NCBI GenBank assembly: GCA_036514635.1
Contig: DATBWU010000144.1
Location: forward strand, 1 to 29,201
Length of the DNA: 29,201 bases
DNA from: DASSFZ01 sp036514635
GTDB taxonomy: Bacteria > Chloroflexota > Anaerolineae > Fen-1058
Reading direction: 5' to 3'
In this document: one piece after another, positions 6,685 through 15,081 of the stretch
Position numbering within the stretch: the stretch's first letter is position 1
Layout of the letters: every line of letters starts with the position of its first letter
Notes under the pieces: model-generated
What the model saw: only the letters and a program-made list of their open reading frames with translations
Database searches by the model: none
What the model was told of the DNA's origin: nothing
Program-made: the position numbers and the translations under genes

Positions 6685-9174
6685 ATGCAGATCGATCTGG
6701 AACTGTATCGCACCGAAGTGCTGGTGTCCGGGAAGCCGCGCGTGCGCCTCAGCGCGATCGACATCCAGCCGGAGGCCGCGCGACGAACGCTGGTTTTCGT
6801 GCACGGCTTCGGCGGGCGCGCCACGCAGTGGCACCGGCAGCTCACCTTCTTCTCCGACGAGAACCGCGCCGTCGCGCTCGACACGCGCGGGCACGGTCGC
6901 AGCGACGCGCCCAATTCCTCCTACACAATGGATGAACTGCAAGCCGATCTCGACGCGGCGCTGGCGCAACTCCAGGTTCCCGACAGGTTCATCCTGATCG
7001 GCCACTCGTTCGGCGGCGCGATCGCGGCGGAGTACGCGGTGCGCCACCCGGAGCGGCTCGACAAACTCGTGCTGATCTCGACGGCGGGCGAGTTTTCGAT
7101 TTATCCGTGGGCGCGTTTCCTGCTGCGCTTCCCGGTCGGTGTGCTGAGACCGGTTCGCCGGTTCGTGCGCCGCTCGCTATCGGCCCCGCCGCACGTGCTG
7201 AAGGCGATGCACAACAACAACCTGTCGAAGTGGAACGGCTGGAGCCTGTTCGGCGAGATTGACGTGCCAACGCTGGCGATCACCGGCCATCGCGATGTAG
7301 TGTTCCCGCACGCGGCCTTCGACGAAGTGCCCAGGCGCATCCCCGGCGCGCAGCACGTAGAAATTCCGGTCAGCGCGCACATGGTGATGCTGGAACGCGC
7401 CGACGCGGTGAATCGCGCGATGGCCCGCTTCATCGATGAGGCGGATGGCAAGAAATCGTTCGCGCGGCGGACGGCGTCGGCGCGCGACAAACTGACGCAG
7501 GTGCGCCCCTGGCTCAACCACTACGAGCCGGGCGTGCCTTACACCGTGGCGATCCCGGATCGACCCGTGCATCGCTTTCTGCGCAGCGCGGCGTCGCGCT
7601 TCCCGAACCGGACGGCGATCGATTTCTACGGCGCGAGGATGACCTACCGCCAGTTGAGCGATCAGGCCGATCGCTTCGGCAACGCGCTGCGCGGGTCGGG
7701 CGTCGACCGGGGTGATCGGGTGATGCTGTTGCTGCCGAACCTGCCGCAGACGGCCATCGCCTACTTCGGCGCGCTGCGCGCGGGCGCGGTCGTCGTCTTC
7801 ACCAGCCCGACGAACAGCGAAGACGAAGTGCTGCGCCAGGCGAACGATTCGGGCGCGAAGGCGCTGGTCACGCTGACGCGCTTTGGCGAGCTGGGCCGGC
7901 GCGTCAAGGCGGGCAGCAGCGTCGAGCACGTCATCTACGCCAATGTCAAGGATTACCTGCCGTCGGCGAAACGCGCGGGCTTCACACTCACGCGTGAAGC
8001 GAACGAAGGCCACCGGCTCAATTTCGACCTGGAGCCGGGCCTGCACCTGTGGAACGAGTGGCTGTGGCGCTATCCGCCGGTGCGCCCGGAAGTCGAACCC
8101 GATCCGAACGATCTGGCGCTGATCATTTACACCGGCGGCACGACCGATCAGCCCAAAGGCGTGATGCTGTCGCACCGCAACCTGGTGGCGAATGCGGTGC
8201 AGACGCGCCACTGGATCACCGACGTGCGCGAAGGCCGCGAGCGCTTTCTGAGCGTGCTGCCGTTCTCGCACATTTATGGATTGACCACGGCGCTCAACGT
8301 GCCGGTGATGATCGGCGCGACGATGATCATTTTGCCGTCGTTCCAGACGCGCGAAGTGTTGGCGACGATCCGGGCCACGCGCCCGACGCTGTTCTGCGGC
8401 GTGCCGACGATGTACATGGCGATCAACAATTTCCCCGGCGTGCGCCGCTACGGCATCCGGTCGATCCGCGCCTGCATCAGCGGCGCGGCCCCGCTGCCGG
8501 TGGAGGTGCAAGAGGCCTTCGAGAAGCTCACGCACGGGCGCTTGGTGGAAGGCTACGGGCTGACCGAAGCCTCGCCGGTGACGCACGGCAATCCGTTGAA
8601 CGGGCTGCGCAAGGTCGGGTCGATCGGCATCCCGTTCCCCAGCACCGACGCGAAGATCGTCGATCTGGCGACCGGCGAGGACTTGCCGCCGGGGCAGATC
8701 GGCGAGTTGGTTGTGCGCGGGCCGCAGGTGATGATGGGCTACTGGGGCCTGGGCGACGAGACCGATCGCGTGCTGACGGACGGGTGGCTGTTCACCGGCG
8801 ACGTGGCGGTGATGGACGACGACGGCTACTTCTCGATCATCAACCGGAAGAAAGAGATGATTCTGGCCGGCGACTATCAGGTGTATCCGCGTGACGTGGA
8901 AGAAGTATTGTTCGAGCATCCGAAGGTCAAGGACGTCGCGGTGGTCGGCGTGCCGGCGACGCCGCCCGGCCAGAAGGTGAAAGCGTTCGTCGTGCTGCGC
9001 GAGGGCGAATCGGCCACGCCCAGCGAGTTGATCGCGTTGTGCCGCGAGCGGCTGGAGCAGTGGCAGGTTCCGTGGGAGATTGAATTTCGGCGCGAACTAC
9101 CCAAGAGTTTCGTCGGCAAAGTGCTGCGCCGTGTATTGGTCGAAGAAGGCTCTGCCGGATCGGATGGGAAATAG
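6685..9174 (+). CDS. Alpha/beta-hydrolase fused to AMP-dependent acyl-CoA synthetase
   Basis: This 829-aa two-domain enzyme begins with an alpha/beta-hydrolase (about 1-255) with FVHGFGG as oxyanion region, the nucleophile elbow GHSFGG (S108), and a likely acid and base at D204 (TGHRDVVFP) and H232 (VSAHMVML). A linker (about 255-290) leads to an adenylate-forming ligase domain (about 290-829). That domain has a P-loop YTGGTTDQPKGVMLSH (482-497), GYGLTEASPVTHG (623-635), the hinge region TGDVAVMDDDGYFSIINRKKEM, and a C-terminal catalytic lysine in LPKSFVGKVLRR (K812). The ligase half probably activates a carboxylic or fatty acid via acyl-AMP to acyl-CoA. The hydrolase half may release or supply the acid. 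It resembles the OleB-OleC fusion layout, but OleB-type enzymes use an aspartate nucleophile and this has serine, so the olefin pathway is not supported. The substrate is unknown. Confidence 0.9.
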   Translation: MQIDLELYRTEVLVSGKPRVRLSAIDIQPEAARRTLVFVHGFGGRATQWHRQLTFFSDENRAVALDTRGHGRSDAPNSSYTMDELQADLDAALAQLQVPDRFILIGHSFGGAIAAEYAVRHPERLDKLVLISTAGEFSIYPWARFLLRFPVGVLRPVRRFVRRSLSAPPHVLKAMHNNNLSKWNGWSLFGEIDVPTLAITGHRDVVFPHAAFDEVPRRIPGAQHVEIPVSAHMVMLERADAVNRAMARFIDEADGKKSFARRTASARDKLTQVRPWLNHYEPGVPYTVAIPDRPVHRFLRSAASRFPNRTAIDFYGARMTYRQLSDQADRFGNALRGSGVDRGDRVMLLLPNLPQTAIAYFGALRAGAVVVFTSPTNSEDEVLRQANDSGAKALVTLTRFGELGRRVKAGSSVEHVIYANVKDYLPSAKRAGFTLTREANEGHRLNFDLEPGLHLWNEWLWRYPPVRPEVEPDPNDLALIIYTGGTTDQPKGVMLSHRNLVANAVQTRHWITDVREGRERFLSVLPFSHIYGLTTALNVPVMIGATMIILPSFQTREVLATIRATRPTLFCGVPTMYMAINNFPGVRRYGIRSIRACISGAAPLPVEVQEAFEKLTHGRLVEGYGLTEASPVTHGNPLNGLRKVGSIGIPFPSTDAKIVDLATGEDLPPGQIGELVVRGPQVMMGYWGLGDETDRVLTDGWLFTGDVAVMDDDGYFSIINRKKEMILAGDYQVYPRDVEEVLFEHPKVKDVAVVGVPATPPGQKVKAFVVLREGESATPSELIALCRERLEQWQVPWEIEFRRELPKSFVGKVLRRVLVEEGSAGSDGK

Positions 9175-9300
9175 GACGCGGATGAACGCAGATGGACGCA
9201 GATCGAAACGCTTTATCTGCGAAATCCGCGCAAATCTGCGTCCAAAGAACTGCGGTGGTACGGTCTTCGCGCCAAAGCCGGAAGAGCCTGAAGAAGAACG
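9175..9300 (+). repeat. CGCAGAT-type inverted repeats between the fusion gene and greA
   Basis: GGACGCAGAT (9194-9203) is perfectly complementary to ATCTGCGTCC (9234-9243), and CGCGGAT (9177-9183) to ATCCGCG (9224-9230). The two pairings are mutually exclusive in part, so alternative hairpins can form. The words (GAACGCAGATGGACGCAGAT) are again a degenerate tandem repeat facing its complement. The remainder up to greA holds no further signal except a purine-rich ribosome-binding region (GGAGGAGAG, 9300-9308). Confidence 0.65.
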
Positions 9301-9312
9301 GAGGAGAGTCGC

Positions 9313-9783
9313 ATGACGAACGGCGAACCCAATTATCTCACGCCCGGAGGCAAGCGAAAACTCGAAGAGGAATTGGAGCACCTGACGACGACCAAGCGCC
9401 AGGAATTGGCCGCCCGGCTTCACGCGGCGATCCGGCAAGGCGACCTGTCCGAGAACGCCGATTACATTCAGGCGAAAGAGGAGCAGGCGTTTCTGGAAGG
9501 CCGCATCCGCGAGATTCAGGCGATGCTGCGCAACGTCGTGCTGATCGAAGAGCAGAGTGGCGGCGCAGTGCGCATCGGCTCGAAGGTGACTGTCAGCGAG
9601 GACGGCTACGATGAGTTGGAGACGTTCATGCTGGTCGGCGCGGCAGAAGCCGATCCGACGAAGGAGCGCATCAGCAACGTGTCGCCGCTGGGACAGGCGC
9701 TGATGGGCAAGCATATCGGCGACGTGGTGACGATCCAGGCTCCGAAGGGGGAGGCGGTGTTTCGGATCGTGGCGATCGAATGA
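9313..9783 (+). CDS. greA: Transcription elongation factor GreA
   Basis: GreA (156 aa) enters the RNA polymerase secondary channel and stimulates cleavage of backtracked RNA. The N-terminal coiled coil (about 10-80) contains the catalytic tip GDLSENADY with both acidic residues (D44, E47). The C-terminal FKBP-like domain (about 84-156) includes VRIGSKVTV, ISNVSPLGQALMGKHIGD and VFRIVAIE. Length is typical (about 158 aa in E. coli). The ATG at 9313 is preceded by GGAGGAGAG. It looks complete. It is probably transcribed on its own or with the upstream fusion gene. Confidence 0.97.
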   Translation: MTNGEPNYLTPGGKRKLEEELEHLTTTKRQELAARLHAAIRQGDLSENADYIQAKEEQAFLEGRIREIQAMLRNVVLIEEQSGGAVRIGSKVTVSEDGYDELETFMLVGAAEADPTKERISNVSPLGQALMGKHIGDVVTIQAPKGEAVFRIVAIE

Positions 9784-9865
9784 TTGTATGGATTGACGGG
9801 GAAGCACGTCTGCGGAGGTGGCAATGGGGCAAGAGAAAGGTTGAGTTTAAGGCGGGAGGTATCGA

Positions 9866-10861
9866 ATGCGAAAAGCACGAAAACTGGCCGAGCGCGATTC
9901 CAACAACGGTCACAAACAAGGCATCTTGTTTGGAGTCGATCTGGTCAAGGGCGTGACTTACACCAGATCCGGGAAGACTGCTCCACCGCCGACTAGCGGC
10001 CTGAGGTCCAGGAAACTGATCGCCTTTGGCTGGTATGGCGGCAAGTTCTCGCATCTGGAATGGCTCTTGCCACTGCTGCCGCTTTGCCATCATTATTGTG
10101 AGCCATTCGCCGGATCTGCCGCTGTATTGCTCAACCGCATGCCGTCGCCAGTTGAGACCTACAACGATTTGGATGGAGAGGTTGCGAACTTCTTCCGCGT
10201 TTTGAGGGATGAAAAGGATAAGTTGATTGAAGCGATTGGGCTTACTCCGTTTTCACGCGAGGAATTTAGCATTGCCTGCGTACTTGATCCGAATCTCAGC
10301 CCGTTGGAGCGTGCGCGCCGGTTCTTCGTTCGTGCTCGACAAGTCCGGACTGGATTGGCGCAGACGGCTAGCTTAGGACGTTGGGCTAACTGTAAGAACA
10401 CTAGTCGCGCCGGCATGAGCGGGGTAGTAAGCCGGTGGCTGGGCAGTGTCCAGGATCTTCCTGAAATTGCCGAGAGGTTGCTGCGCGTCCAAATTGAGAA
10501 TCGGCCAGCGATAGACGTTATCCGGCTCTACGATTCGCCTGAGACATTGTTTTATTGCGATCCACCCTATGTTCATCTCACGCGAGGCGATCACAACGCC
10601 TATGGCTACGAAATGTCAGACGATGAACATCGTGAACTGGCCGGAGTCCTAAACTCTGTCCAGGGGATGGCGGCGATTTCGAATTACCAGTGCCCGTTAA
10701 TGGATGAACTCTACCCGGCACCCCAGTGGAGAAAGAGCATTGCGCCTGAGAAGACGATTCACTCCACAAAAGGCAAACGGGTCGAGGCATTGTGGACGAA
10801 CTACGATCCAATCAAACAAAGCAAACGAATGCTCAGGCTTTTGGAGCGGCAAGATGAGTGA
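9866..10861 (+). CDS. D12-class DNA adenine N6-methyltransferase (restriction-modification)
   Basis: This is a 331-aa class D12 (Dam/DpnM-like) DNA adenine methylase. The motifs in order are FGWYGGK (54-60), the SAM-binding YCEPFAGSAAVLLNR (77-91), NDLDGEVANFFRVLRD (100-115), and the catalytic DPPY (232-235) followed by YEMSDDEHRELA. It would methylate adenine in a specific site and protect the host from the adjacent endonuclease. The start at 9866 follows GGGAGG (9852-9857). This leaves a basic extension of about 50 residues before the first motif, longer than usual for the class. The stop codon overlaps the start of the next gene (ATGAGTGA). Base composition is clearly less GC-rich than the flanking genes, suggesting horizontal transfer. 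The target sequence cannot be read from the protein. Confidence 0.92.
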   Translation: MRKARKLAERDSNNGHKQGILFGVDLVKGVTYTRSGKTAPPPTSGLRSRKLIAFGWYGGKFSHLEWLLPLLPLCHHYCEPFAGSAAVLLNRMPSPVETYNDLDGEVANFFRVLRDEKDKLIEAIGLTPFSREEFSIACVLDPNLSPLERARRFFVRARQVRTGLAQTASLGRWANCKNTSRAGMSGVVSRWLGSVQDLPEIAERLLRVQIENRPAIDVIRLYDSPETLFYCDPPYVHLTRGDHNAYGYEMSDDEHRELAGVLNSVQGMAAISNYQCPLMDELYPAPQWRKSIAPEKTIHSTKGKRVEALWTNYDPIKQSKRMLRLLERQDE

Positions 10862-11978
10862 TCCGAGCGAGATACTCCGCCTTGCGCTCCGTCGTGCGTC
10901 CGCCGATCTTTCAAAGCCATTCGTGAAGGACAAGAAAATACGAGAGCGCGTGGAGTATGTTTGCCGTTGCCTTCAGAATCGAGCCGGTGTTCGTCTATTG
11001 ATGGCCTGTCTATTGGCAAGAATTCATCGCCCAAGCGTTGATCCACGGAAGCCATACACGGAGATAGGTGATCCGGATACCTTCTCCGGACGCCATTACG
11101 ATGAGGCACACATCACTCATTTTGTCAATGAACATCGTCTGCCTTGTAACCCGACGACGGCTTTTCTGACGCCCGCGCTTCGGAACATCGATCGGACCCT
11201 CACAACGAAAGTCGAGATTGTGGGGCGCCCACGTCGTCTCTACGTTGACACGTTGCAGCTGCTGGATGACGTGTATGCGGGACGCGCCGCTGCAAAAGAC
11301 TTGTTGGCCGAGGTGGTTCGTCTTCTCTTGATTATGCGGGATGAAAAAGATCAACGCATGGCGACTCTTCTTGCTGGACTGCAGCTCTCCAGTGATGCTA
11401 CGCCCTTATCTTCGGAAGCAATGGTCAATCTGATCGAGCAGCATCTCAATTGCAAAAACTCAAGTCGGTTGCCCGTGCTTGTTGTTGCGGCCGCGTATCG
11501 AGCAGTAGGCGATAAACTGGGCGAACGGGTGTTGCCGTTAAGAAGCCACACGGCTGCCGATGAACAGACTGGTGCGATGGGTGATGTTGAGATATGCCTG
11601 ATCAATGATGACCAAGTTGTGACTGTGTACGAAATGAAAATGAAGCGCGTTACTATTGATGATGTCGATAGAGCGCTTCCGAAAATTGCCACGGCGAAAA
11701 TGCGGATCCATAACTACATCTTTATCACAACAGACATCATCGATGACCCGGTGAAAACATACGCAGGAGAGGCTTACGAGAGAACGGGCGGAACGGAGAT
11801 CGCAATCCTGGATTGCATTGGGTTCCTGCGCCATTTTCTTCATCTGTTTCACCGCCTGCGGGTTGCTTACCTTGATGTATATCAGGCGCTGGTTCTGGCT
11901 GAACCGGATAGCGCCGTTAGTCAGCCTTTAAAGGAGGCATTCTTGGCATTGCGTCAAGCAGCAGAAGCGGATGAGTAG
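10854..11978 (+). CDS. Putative type II restriction endonuclease
   Basis: This 374-aa protein starts at ATG 10854, overlapping the methylase stop by 8 bases (ATGAGTGA), which implies translational coupling. A PD-(D/E)xK-type nuclease core is suggested by GDVEICLINDDQVVTVYEMKMK, split here as D244 in GDVE and E260/K262 in YEMK on consecutive beta strands. The N-terminal part contains RKPYTEIGDPDTFSGRHYDE (66-84). From memory this may resemble SacI-family endonucleases, but I cannot confirm that. The position directly behind a D12 methylase and the shared low GC make a restriction partner the best reading. An alternative is a nuclease-like protein of another defence system. The gene looks intact. 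Confidence 0.75.
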   Translation: MSDPSEILRLALRRASADLSKPFVKDKKIRERVEYVCRCLQNRAGVRLLMACLLARIHRPSVDPRKPYTEIGDPDTFSGRHYDEAHITHFVNEHRLPCNPTTAFLTPALRNIDRTLTTKVEIVGRPRRLYVDTLQLLDDVYAGRAAAKDLLAEVVRLLLIMRDEKDQRMATLLAGLQLSSDATPLSSEAMVNLIEQHLNCKNSSRLPVLVVAAAYRAVGDKLGERVLPLRSHTAADEQTGAMGDVEICLINDDQVVTVYEMKMKRVTIDDVDRALPKIATAKMRIHNYIFITTDIIDDPVKTYAGEAYERTGGTEIAILDCIGFLRHFLHLFHRLRVAYLDVYQALVLAEPDSAVSQPLKEAFLALRQAAEADE

Positions 11979-12033
11979 CAATGGTCGTCCTCGGAATAAG
12001 GACTAGCGACTGATTGAGACGTTAGAAGCGAAA

Positions 12034-12585
12034 ATGGAAACCTGGATTCGCAAAGAGGCATTGTATCGCGGGCGAATCTTCTCGTTGGTGACCGGCGAAG
12101 CGCGGCTGGACGACGGGGGGATCGTGACCCGTGAGGTGATCGAACACAATGGCGGCGTCGCCATCGTGCCGCTTGTAGCCGATTCGGTCGTGTTGATTCG
12201 ACAATTTCGCATCGCGATCGGCCGCGAGATTCTTGAGCTTCCAGCGGGCCGGCTGGAGGGCGATGAAGACCCGGAACAACGGGCGCGACAGGAGTTGGAG
12301 GAGGAGATCGGTTACCGTGCCGCTCGGATGATCCCGGTGGCATCGTATTACTCCTCGGTCGGCTTCACCAATGAGCGGATGCACATCTACCTGGCGCTCG
12401 ATTTGAGTGAAACGGCTCGAAAACCCGAGTCCGACGAACGGATCGCCAGCGTGCGCCTCTCGATTCCAGAGGTAAAACTCAAACTGGCGGCCAGGGCATT
12501 CGAGGACTCGAAGACGATCATCGGCCTGAGAGAAATGTTGTCGTATCTTGAGGGATCGTTCAGGAATGATTTTCAGTCGCGGTGA
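12034..12585 (+). CDS. Nudix hydrolase, ADP-ribose pyrophosphatase-like
   Basis: This 183-aa Nudix protein resembles ADP-ribose pyrophosphatases (NudF/NUDT5 type), which hydrolyse ADP-ribose and related sugar nucleotides. The N-terminal strand region with HNGGVAIVPLV and VVLIRQFR, then EILELPAGRLEGDEDPEQRA, is typical of the subfamily. The Nudix box (G72 to Y94) matches GX5EX7REUXEEXGU except that the arginine is glutamine (Q86); the metal-binding glutamates E87, E90 and E91 are kept. No strong ribosome-binding site precedes the ATG at 12034. The gene follows the restriction-modification cassette by 55 bp, but its GC content is like that of the chromosome, so it is not part of the cassette. 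Confidence 0.93.
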   Translation: METWIRKEALYRGRIFSLVTGEARLDDGGIVTREVIEHNGGVAIVPLVADSVVLIRQFRIAIGREILELPAGRLEGDEDPEQRARQELEEEIGYRAARMIPVASYYSSVGFTNERMHIYLALDLSETARKPESDERIASVRLSIPEVKLKLAARAFEDSKTIIGLREMLSYLEGSFRNDFQSR

Positions 12586-12632
12586 CGAATGACCAAGGAC
12601 CAATGACGAAGGCATTGGTCGTTCGTCCTTCG
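12584..12632 (+). repeat. Slippable GACCAATGACGAA hairpin
   Basis: GACGAATGACCAA (12584-12596) pairs with TTGGTCGTTCGTC (12615-12627) with a single G-T pair. Alternatively GACCAATG (12598-12605) pairs perfectly with CATTGGTC (12613-12620). The element overlaps the Nudix stop codon and separates it from the next gene. Confidence 0.65.
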
Positions 12633-12647
12633 TCCCAAGTGGCTTCT

Positions 12648-13640
12648 ATGAAAACCCAACTTGCCCGCCTCGCTTTTTTCGTCGCGTTCTTTGTCCTCGT
12701 CTGTTCGATTGTTTTCGTCATTAACCAGACCGCCCAAGTCGTCGCGCTGGCGAATGCGCTCAGCCCCGCCTTCGGGCAGGTTGTTTTGATCGGCCTCCTG
12801 ATCGTGTATGCCCTCGTCGTGTTTGTCCCTGTGGTGATGTTCATTCGCCTGCCCCAGGCCCTCCGCCCGCCCGCCGACGAGAACTCGCCGGAATTTCAAG
12901 ACTACCTCGAGCGACTCGGCGCGCGACTGGCGACGAATCCGTATCTCGCGGGCGCGCATGTGCAACTGCGCGATCGCGCCGGTATCGAGGTTGCGCTCAG
13001 GATTCTGGACGCCAGGGCCGGTGAGATCATCAGGAAGACCGCGTCCACCGTCTTCGTGAGCACGGCGATCTCGCAGAACGGGCGGCTCGACGCGCTGATG
13101 GTGCTGGCCGCGCAGACACGCATGGTGTGGCAGGTGGCGCACGTATACAACCAGCGCCCGGCGCTGCGCGAGTTGGTTCAACTCTACGCGAACGTCGGCG
13201 CGACGGCATTCCTCGTCAGCGAGATCGAGGACCTGGACATCAGCGAGCAAGTCGAGCCGGTGATCACGACGGCGCTCGGCGGCTCGCTGGCAGGTCTCGC
13301 GCCGGGCATGAACCTGGTCGCGTCGATCGTGACGCAATCGATCCTGGAAGGCACGGCGAACGCCTACCTCACACTGCGCGTCGGTGTGATTTGTGAGAAG
13401 TACTGCGCGTCGCTGACGACATTCAGCCGCAAAGGCGCGCGCGGTTACGCGAGCGTCACTGCGGCGGCCATGCTCGGATCGATTGTCAGCGCGTCGGCGG
13501 GCATCGTGACGCGGGCCATCCTCGCCGCCGCCCGAAAAGCCGGCGCTGCCACCGTCGGAACGGCGGCGGGCGGCATTCGAACACTCGGCGCGCGTGTCAA
13601 TCCCTTCAGGCGTAAAGTCCGATCGAGCGACGAGGAGTAG
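12648..13640 (+). CDS. DUF697-like membrane protein
   Basis: This is a 330-aa integral membrane protein resembling the DUF697 (YcjF-type) family, whose function is poorly known. Two N-terminal transmembrane helices (about 5-27 and 44-66) are followed by a soluble region. The diagnostic section is NGRLDALMVLAAQTRMVW, then VYNQRPALRELVQLYANVG, then SIVTQSILEGTANAYLTLRVG. The C-terminus is basic (RRKVRSSDEE). The ATG at 12648 is preferred because the first helix begins directly after it. A GTG at 12582 overlapping the Nudix stop would add 22 residues encoded entirely by the hairpin repeat. It lies 10 bp upstream of the flavoprotein gene, probably in one operon. Confidence 0.8.
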   Translation: MKTQLARLAFFVAFFVLVCSIVFVINQTAQVVALANALSPAFGQVVLIGLLIVYALVVFVPVVMFIRLPQALRPPADENSPEFQDYLERLGARLATNPYLAGAHVQLRDRAGIEVALRILDARAGEIIRKTASTVFVSTAISQNGRLDALMVLAAQTRMVWQVAHVYNQRPALRELVQLYANVGATAFLVSEIEDLDISEQVEPVITTALGGSLAGLAPGMNLVASIVTQSILEGTANAYLTLRVGVICEKYCASLTTFSRKGARGYASVTAAAMLGSIVSASAGIVTRAILAAARKAGAATVGTAAGGIRTLGARVNPFRRKVRSSDEE

Positions 13641-13650
13641 GGTTGCCTCT

Positions 13651-14862
13651 ATGACATTCAAGCAGTATGACATTGCGATCATCGGTGGAGGCATTGTGGG
13701 CCTGGCCACCGCGCTAGCGCTCGCGGCGCGCGGGCGCGTGTCACTGGTCGTGCTGGAGGCAGAAGGGCAGCTTGCCGCACACCAGACCGGCCACAACAGC
13801 GGCGTGATTCATTCGGGTCTGTATTACAAGCCCGGATCGCTCAAGGCGCGCAATTGCACCGAAGGCCGCGAAGCGATGTATCGCTTCTGCCGGGAGCACG
13901 GCATCCCGCACGAGCGCTGCGGCAAGATTGTCGTCGCCACGCATGAGAGGGAATTGCCCGCGTTGGATGAGTTGGAGCGGCGCGGGGCGGCGAATGGGCT
14001 GACCGGGCTAAAGCGACTTCGCGCCGAAGAGATTCGAGAGCACGAGCCGCACGCGGCAGGCATCGCCGGGTTGTTCGTCGCCGAGACGGGCATCGTCGAT
14101 TATACGCAGGTGACGCAGAAGTACGCCGAACTCGTCGAGAAAGCCGGCTCCGAGATCCGGACTCGATCGCGCGTGCAAGGATTCAAACGCACGCCTGCCG
14201 GGCTTGTCCTCGAAACGACGGGAGGCGAGATTCACGCGCGCCACGTGATCAACTGCGCAGGCTTGCAGTCGGATCGGGTGGCGCGACTGTGCGGCGTCGA
14301 TCCGCGCCTGCGCATCACGCCGTTCCGCGGCGAGTATTACGAGCTGAAACCCGATCGCGAACACCTGGTGAAGAACCTGGTCTATCCCGTGCCCGATCCG
14401 CGCTTCCCGTTTCTCGGCGTTCACTTCACGCGCATGATTCGCGGCGGCGTCGAGGCCGGGCCGAACGCGGTGCTGGCCTTCAAGCGCGAAGGCTACCGCC
14501 GGTCGAGCTTTTCGGCGCGCGACACGCTGGGCTTGTTGAGTTTCGCCGGCTTCTGGCGAATGGCCTTCCGCTACTGGCGGATGGGCCTGGGCGAATTCTA
14601 CCGCTCATTCAGCAAGCGCGCGTTTGTGGTTGCGCTGCAGCGCCTGATCCCCGAGTTGCGTTTTGAGGATGTGCAGCCTTCGGGCGCGGGTGTTCGGGCG
14701 CAGGCGCTCGAATCGGGCGGCGCGCTCGTCGACGACTTTCGCATCGTCGAAGCGGACAAGATGATCCACGTGTTGAACGCACCCTCGCCGGCGGCGACAG
14801 CCTCGCTCAGCGTCGGGCGAGCGATCGCCGAGATGGCGGCCAGGAACTTCGATCTGGCCTGA
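13651..14862 (+). CDS. lhgO: FAD-dependent L-2-hydroxyglutarate oxidase-like protein
   Basis: This 403-aa flavoprotein of the DAO superfamily closely resembles LhgO (YgaF), which oxidises L-2-hydroxyglutarate to 2-oxoglutarate and passes electrons to the quinone pool. An N-terminal Rossmann FAD site IIGGGIVGLA (10-19) is followed by the family signature HQTGHNSGVIHSGLYYKPGS. Further motifs are CGKIVVA, the AETGIVDYTQVT segment, VINCAGLQSDRVA, and PFRGEYYEL. The C-terminal FAD-contact region is LNAPSPAATASLSVGRAIAE. Length matches the family (about 400 aa). The ATG at 13651 is chosen over upstream in-frame codons lying inside the preceding gene. A related FAD oxidase on another 2-hydroxyacid remains possible. 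Confidence 0.9.
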   Translation: MTFKQYDIAIIGGGIVGLATALALAARGRVSLVVLEAEGQLAAHQTGHNSGVIHSGLYYKPGSLKARNCTEGREAMYRFCREHGIPHERCGKIVVATHERELPALDELERRGAANGLTGLKRLRAEEIREHEPHAAGIAGLFVAETGIVDYTQVTQKYAELVEKAGSEIRTRSRVQGFKRTPAGLVLETTGGEIHARHVINCAGLQSDRVARLCGVDPRLRITPFRGEYYELKPDREHLVKNLVYPVPDPRFPFLGVHFTRMIRGGVEAGPNAVLAFKREGYRRSSFSARDTLGLLSFAGFWRMAFRYWRMGLGEFYRSFSKRAFVVALQRLIPELRFEDVQPSGAGVRAQALESGGALVDDFRIVEADKMIHVLNAPSPAATASLSVGRAIAEMAARNFDLA

Positions 14863-15081
14863 TGCGGTTTTCCCGTTGACCACATTTACTCCAAGCCCGC
14901 GTCCACGCGGGCGGCGAGCAGAGACACCAAGAACCTTCGTGGCTTGGTGTCTTTGTGGTTAAGGCTCTCCCGACTCTGGCAGGAATTGAACCGCCGAGAA
15001 CGCGGAGAGCGCCGAGTTTTCCTAATGCTCTGCGGTCTTGGCGTTCTTTGCGGCGAGTTTTTTCCCGTTAAAGTCGAAAGA
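14863..15081. repeat. Composite palindromic spacer between convergent lhgO and response regulator
   Basis: This 219-bp gap contains three self-complementary blocks. GCCCGCGTCCACGCGGGC (14895-14912) is a compact GC palindrome. AGACACCAAG (14922-14931) pairs with CTTGGTGTCT (14943-14952). CCGCCGAGAACGC (about 14991-15003) pairs imperfectly with GCGTTCTTTGCGG further right. Genes on both sides converge on it, so a transcription-termination role is reasonable. Related words recur at 24263-24280 and 24590-24613. Confidence 0.65.

Noticed and set aside
7177..8919. 580-codon minus-strand open frame opposite the hydrolase/ligase gene
   Set aside because: No recognisable domain, Arg/His-rich shadow composition, and fully covered by an intact enzyme on the plus strand.
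6685..9174. OleBC (long-chain olefin synthesis) annotation
   Set aside because: The domain order fits, but the hydrolase nucleophile is serine in GHSFGG rather than aspartate, and no oleA or oleD is adjacent.
12582..12647. GTG start at 12582 for the DUF697-like gene, overlapping the Nudix stop
   Set aside because: The extra 22 residues are encoded by the hairpin repeat and precede a membrane helix that begins directly after the ATG at 12648.
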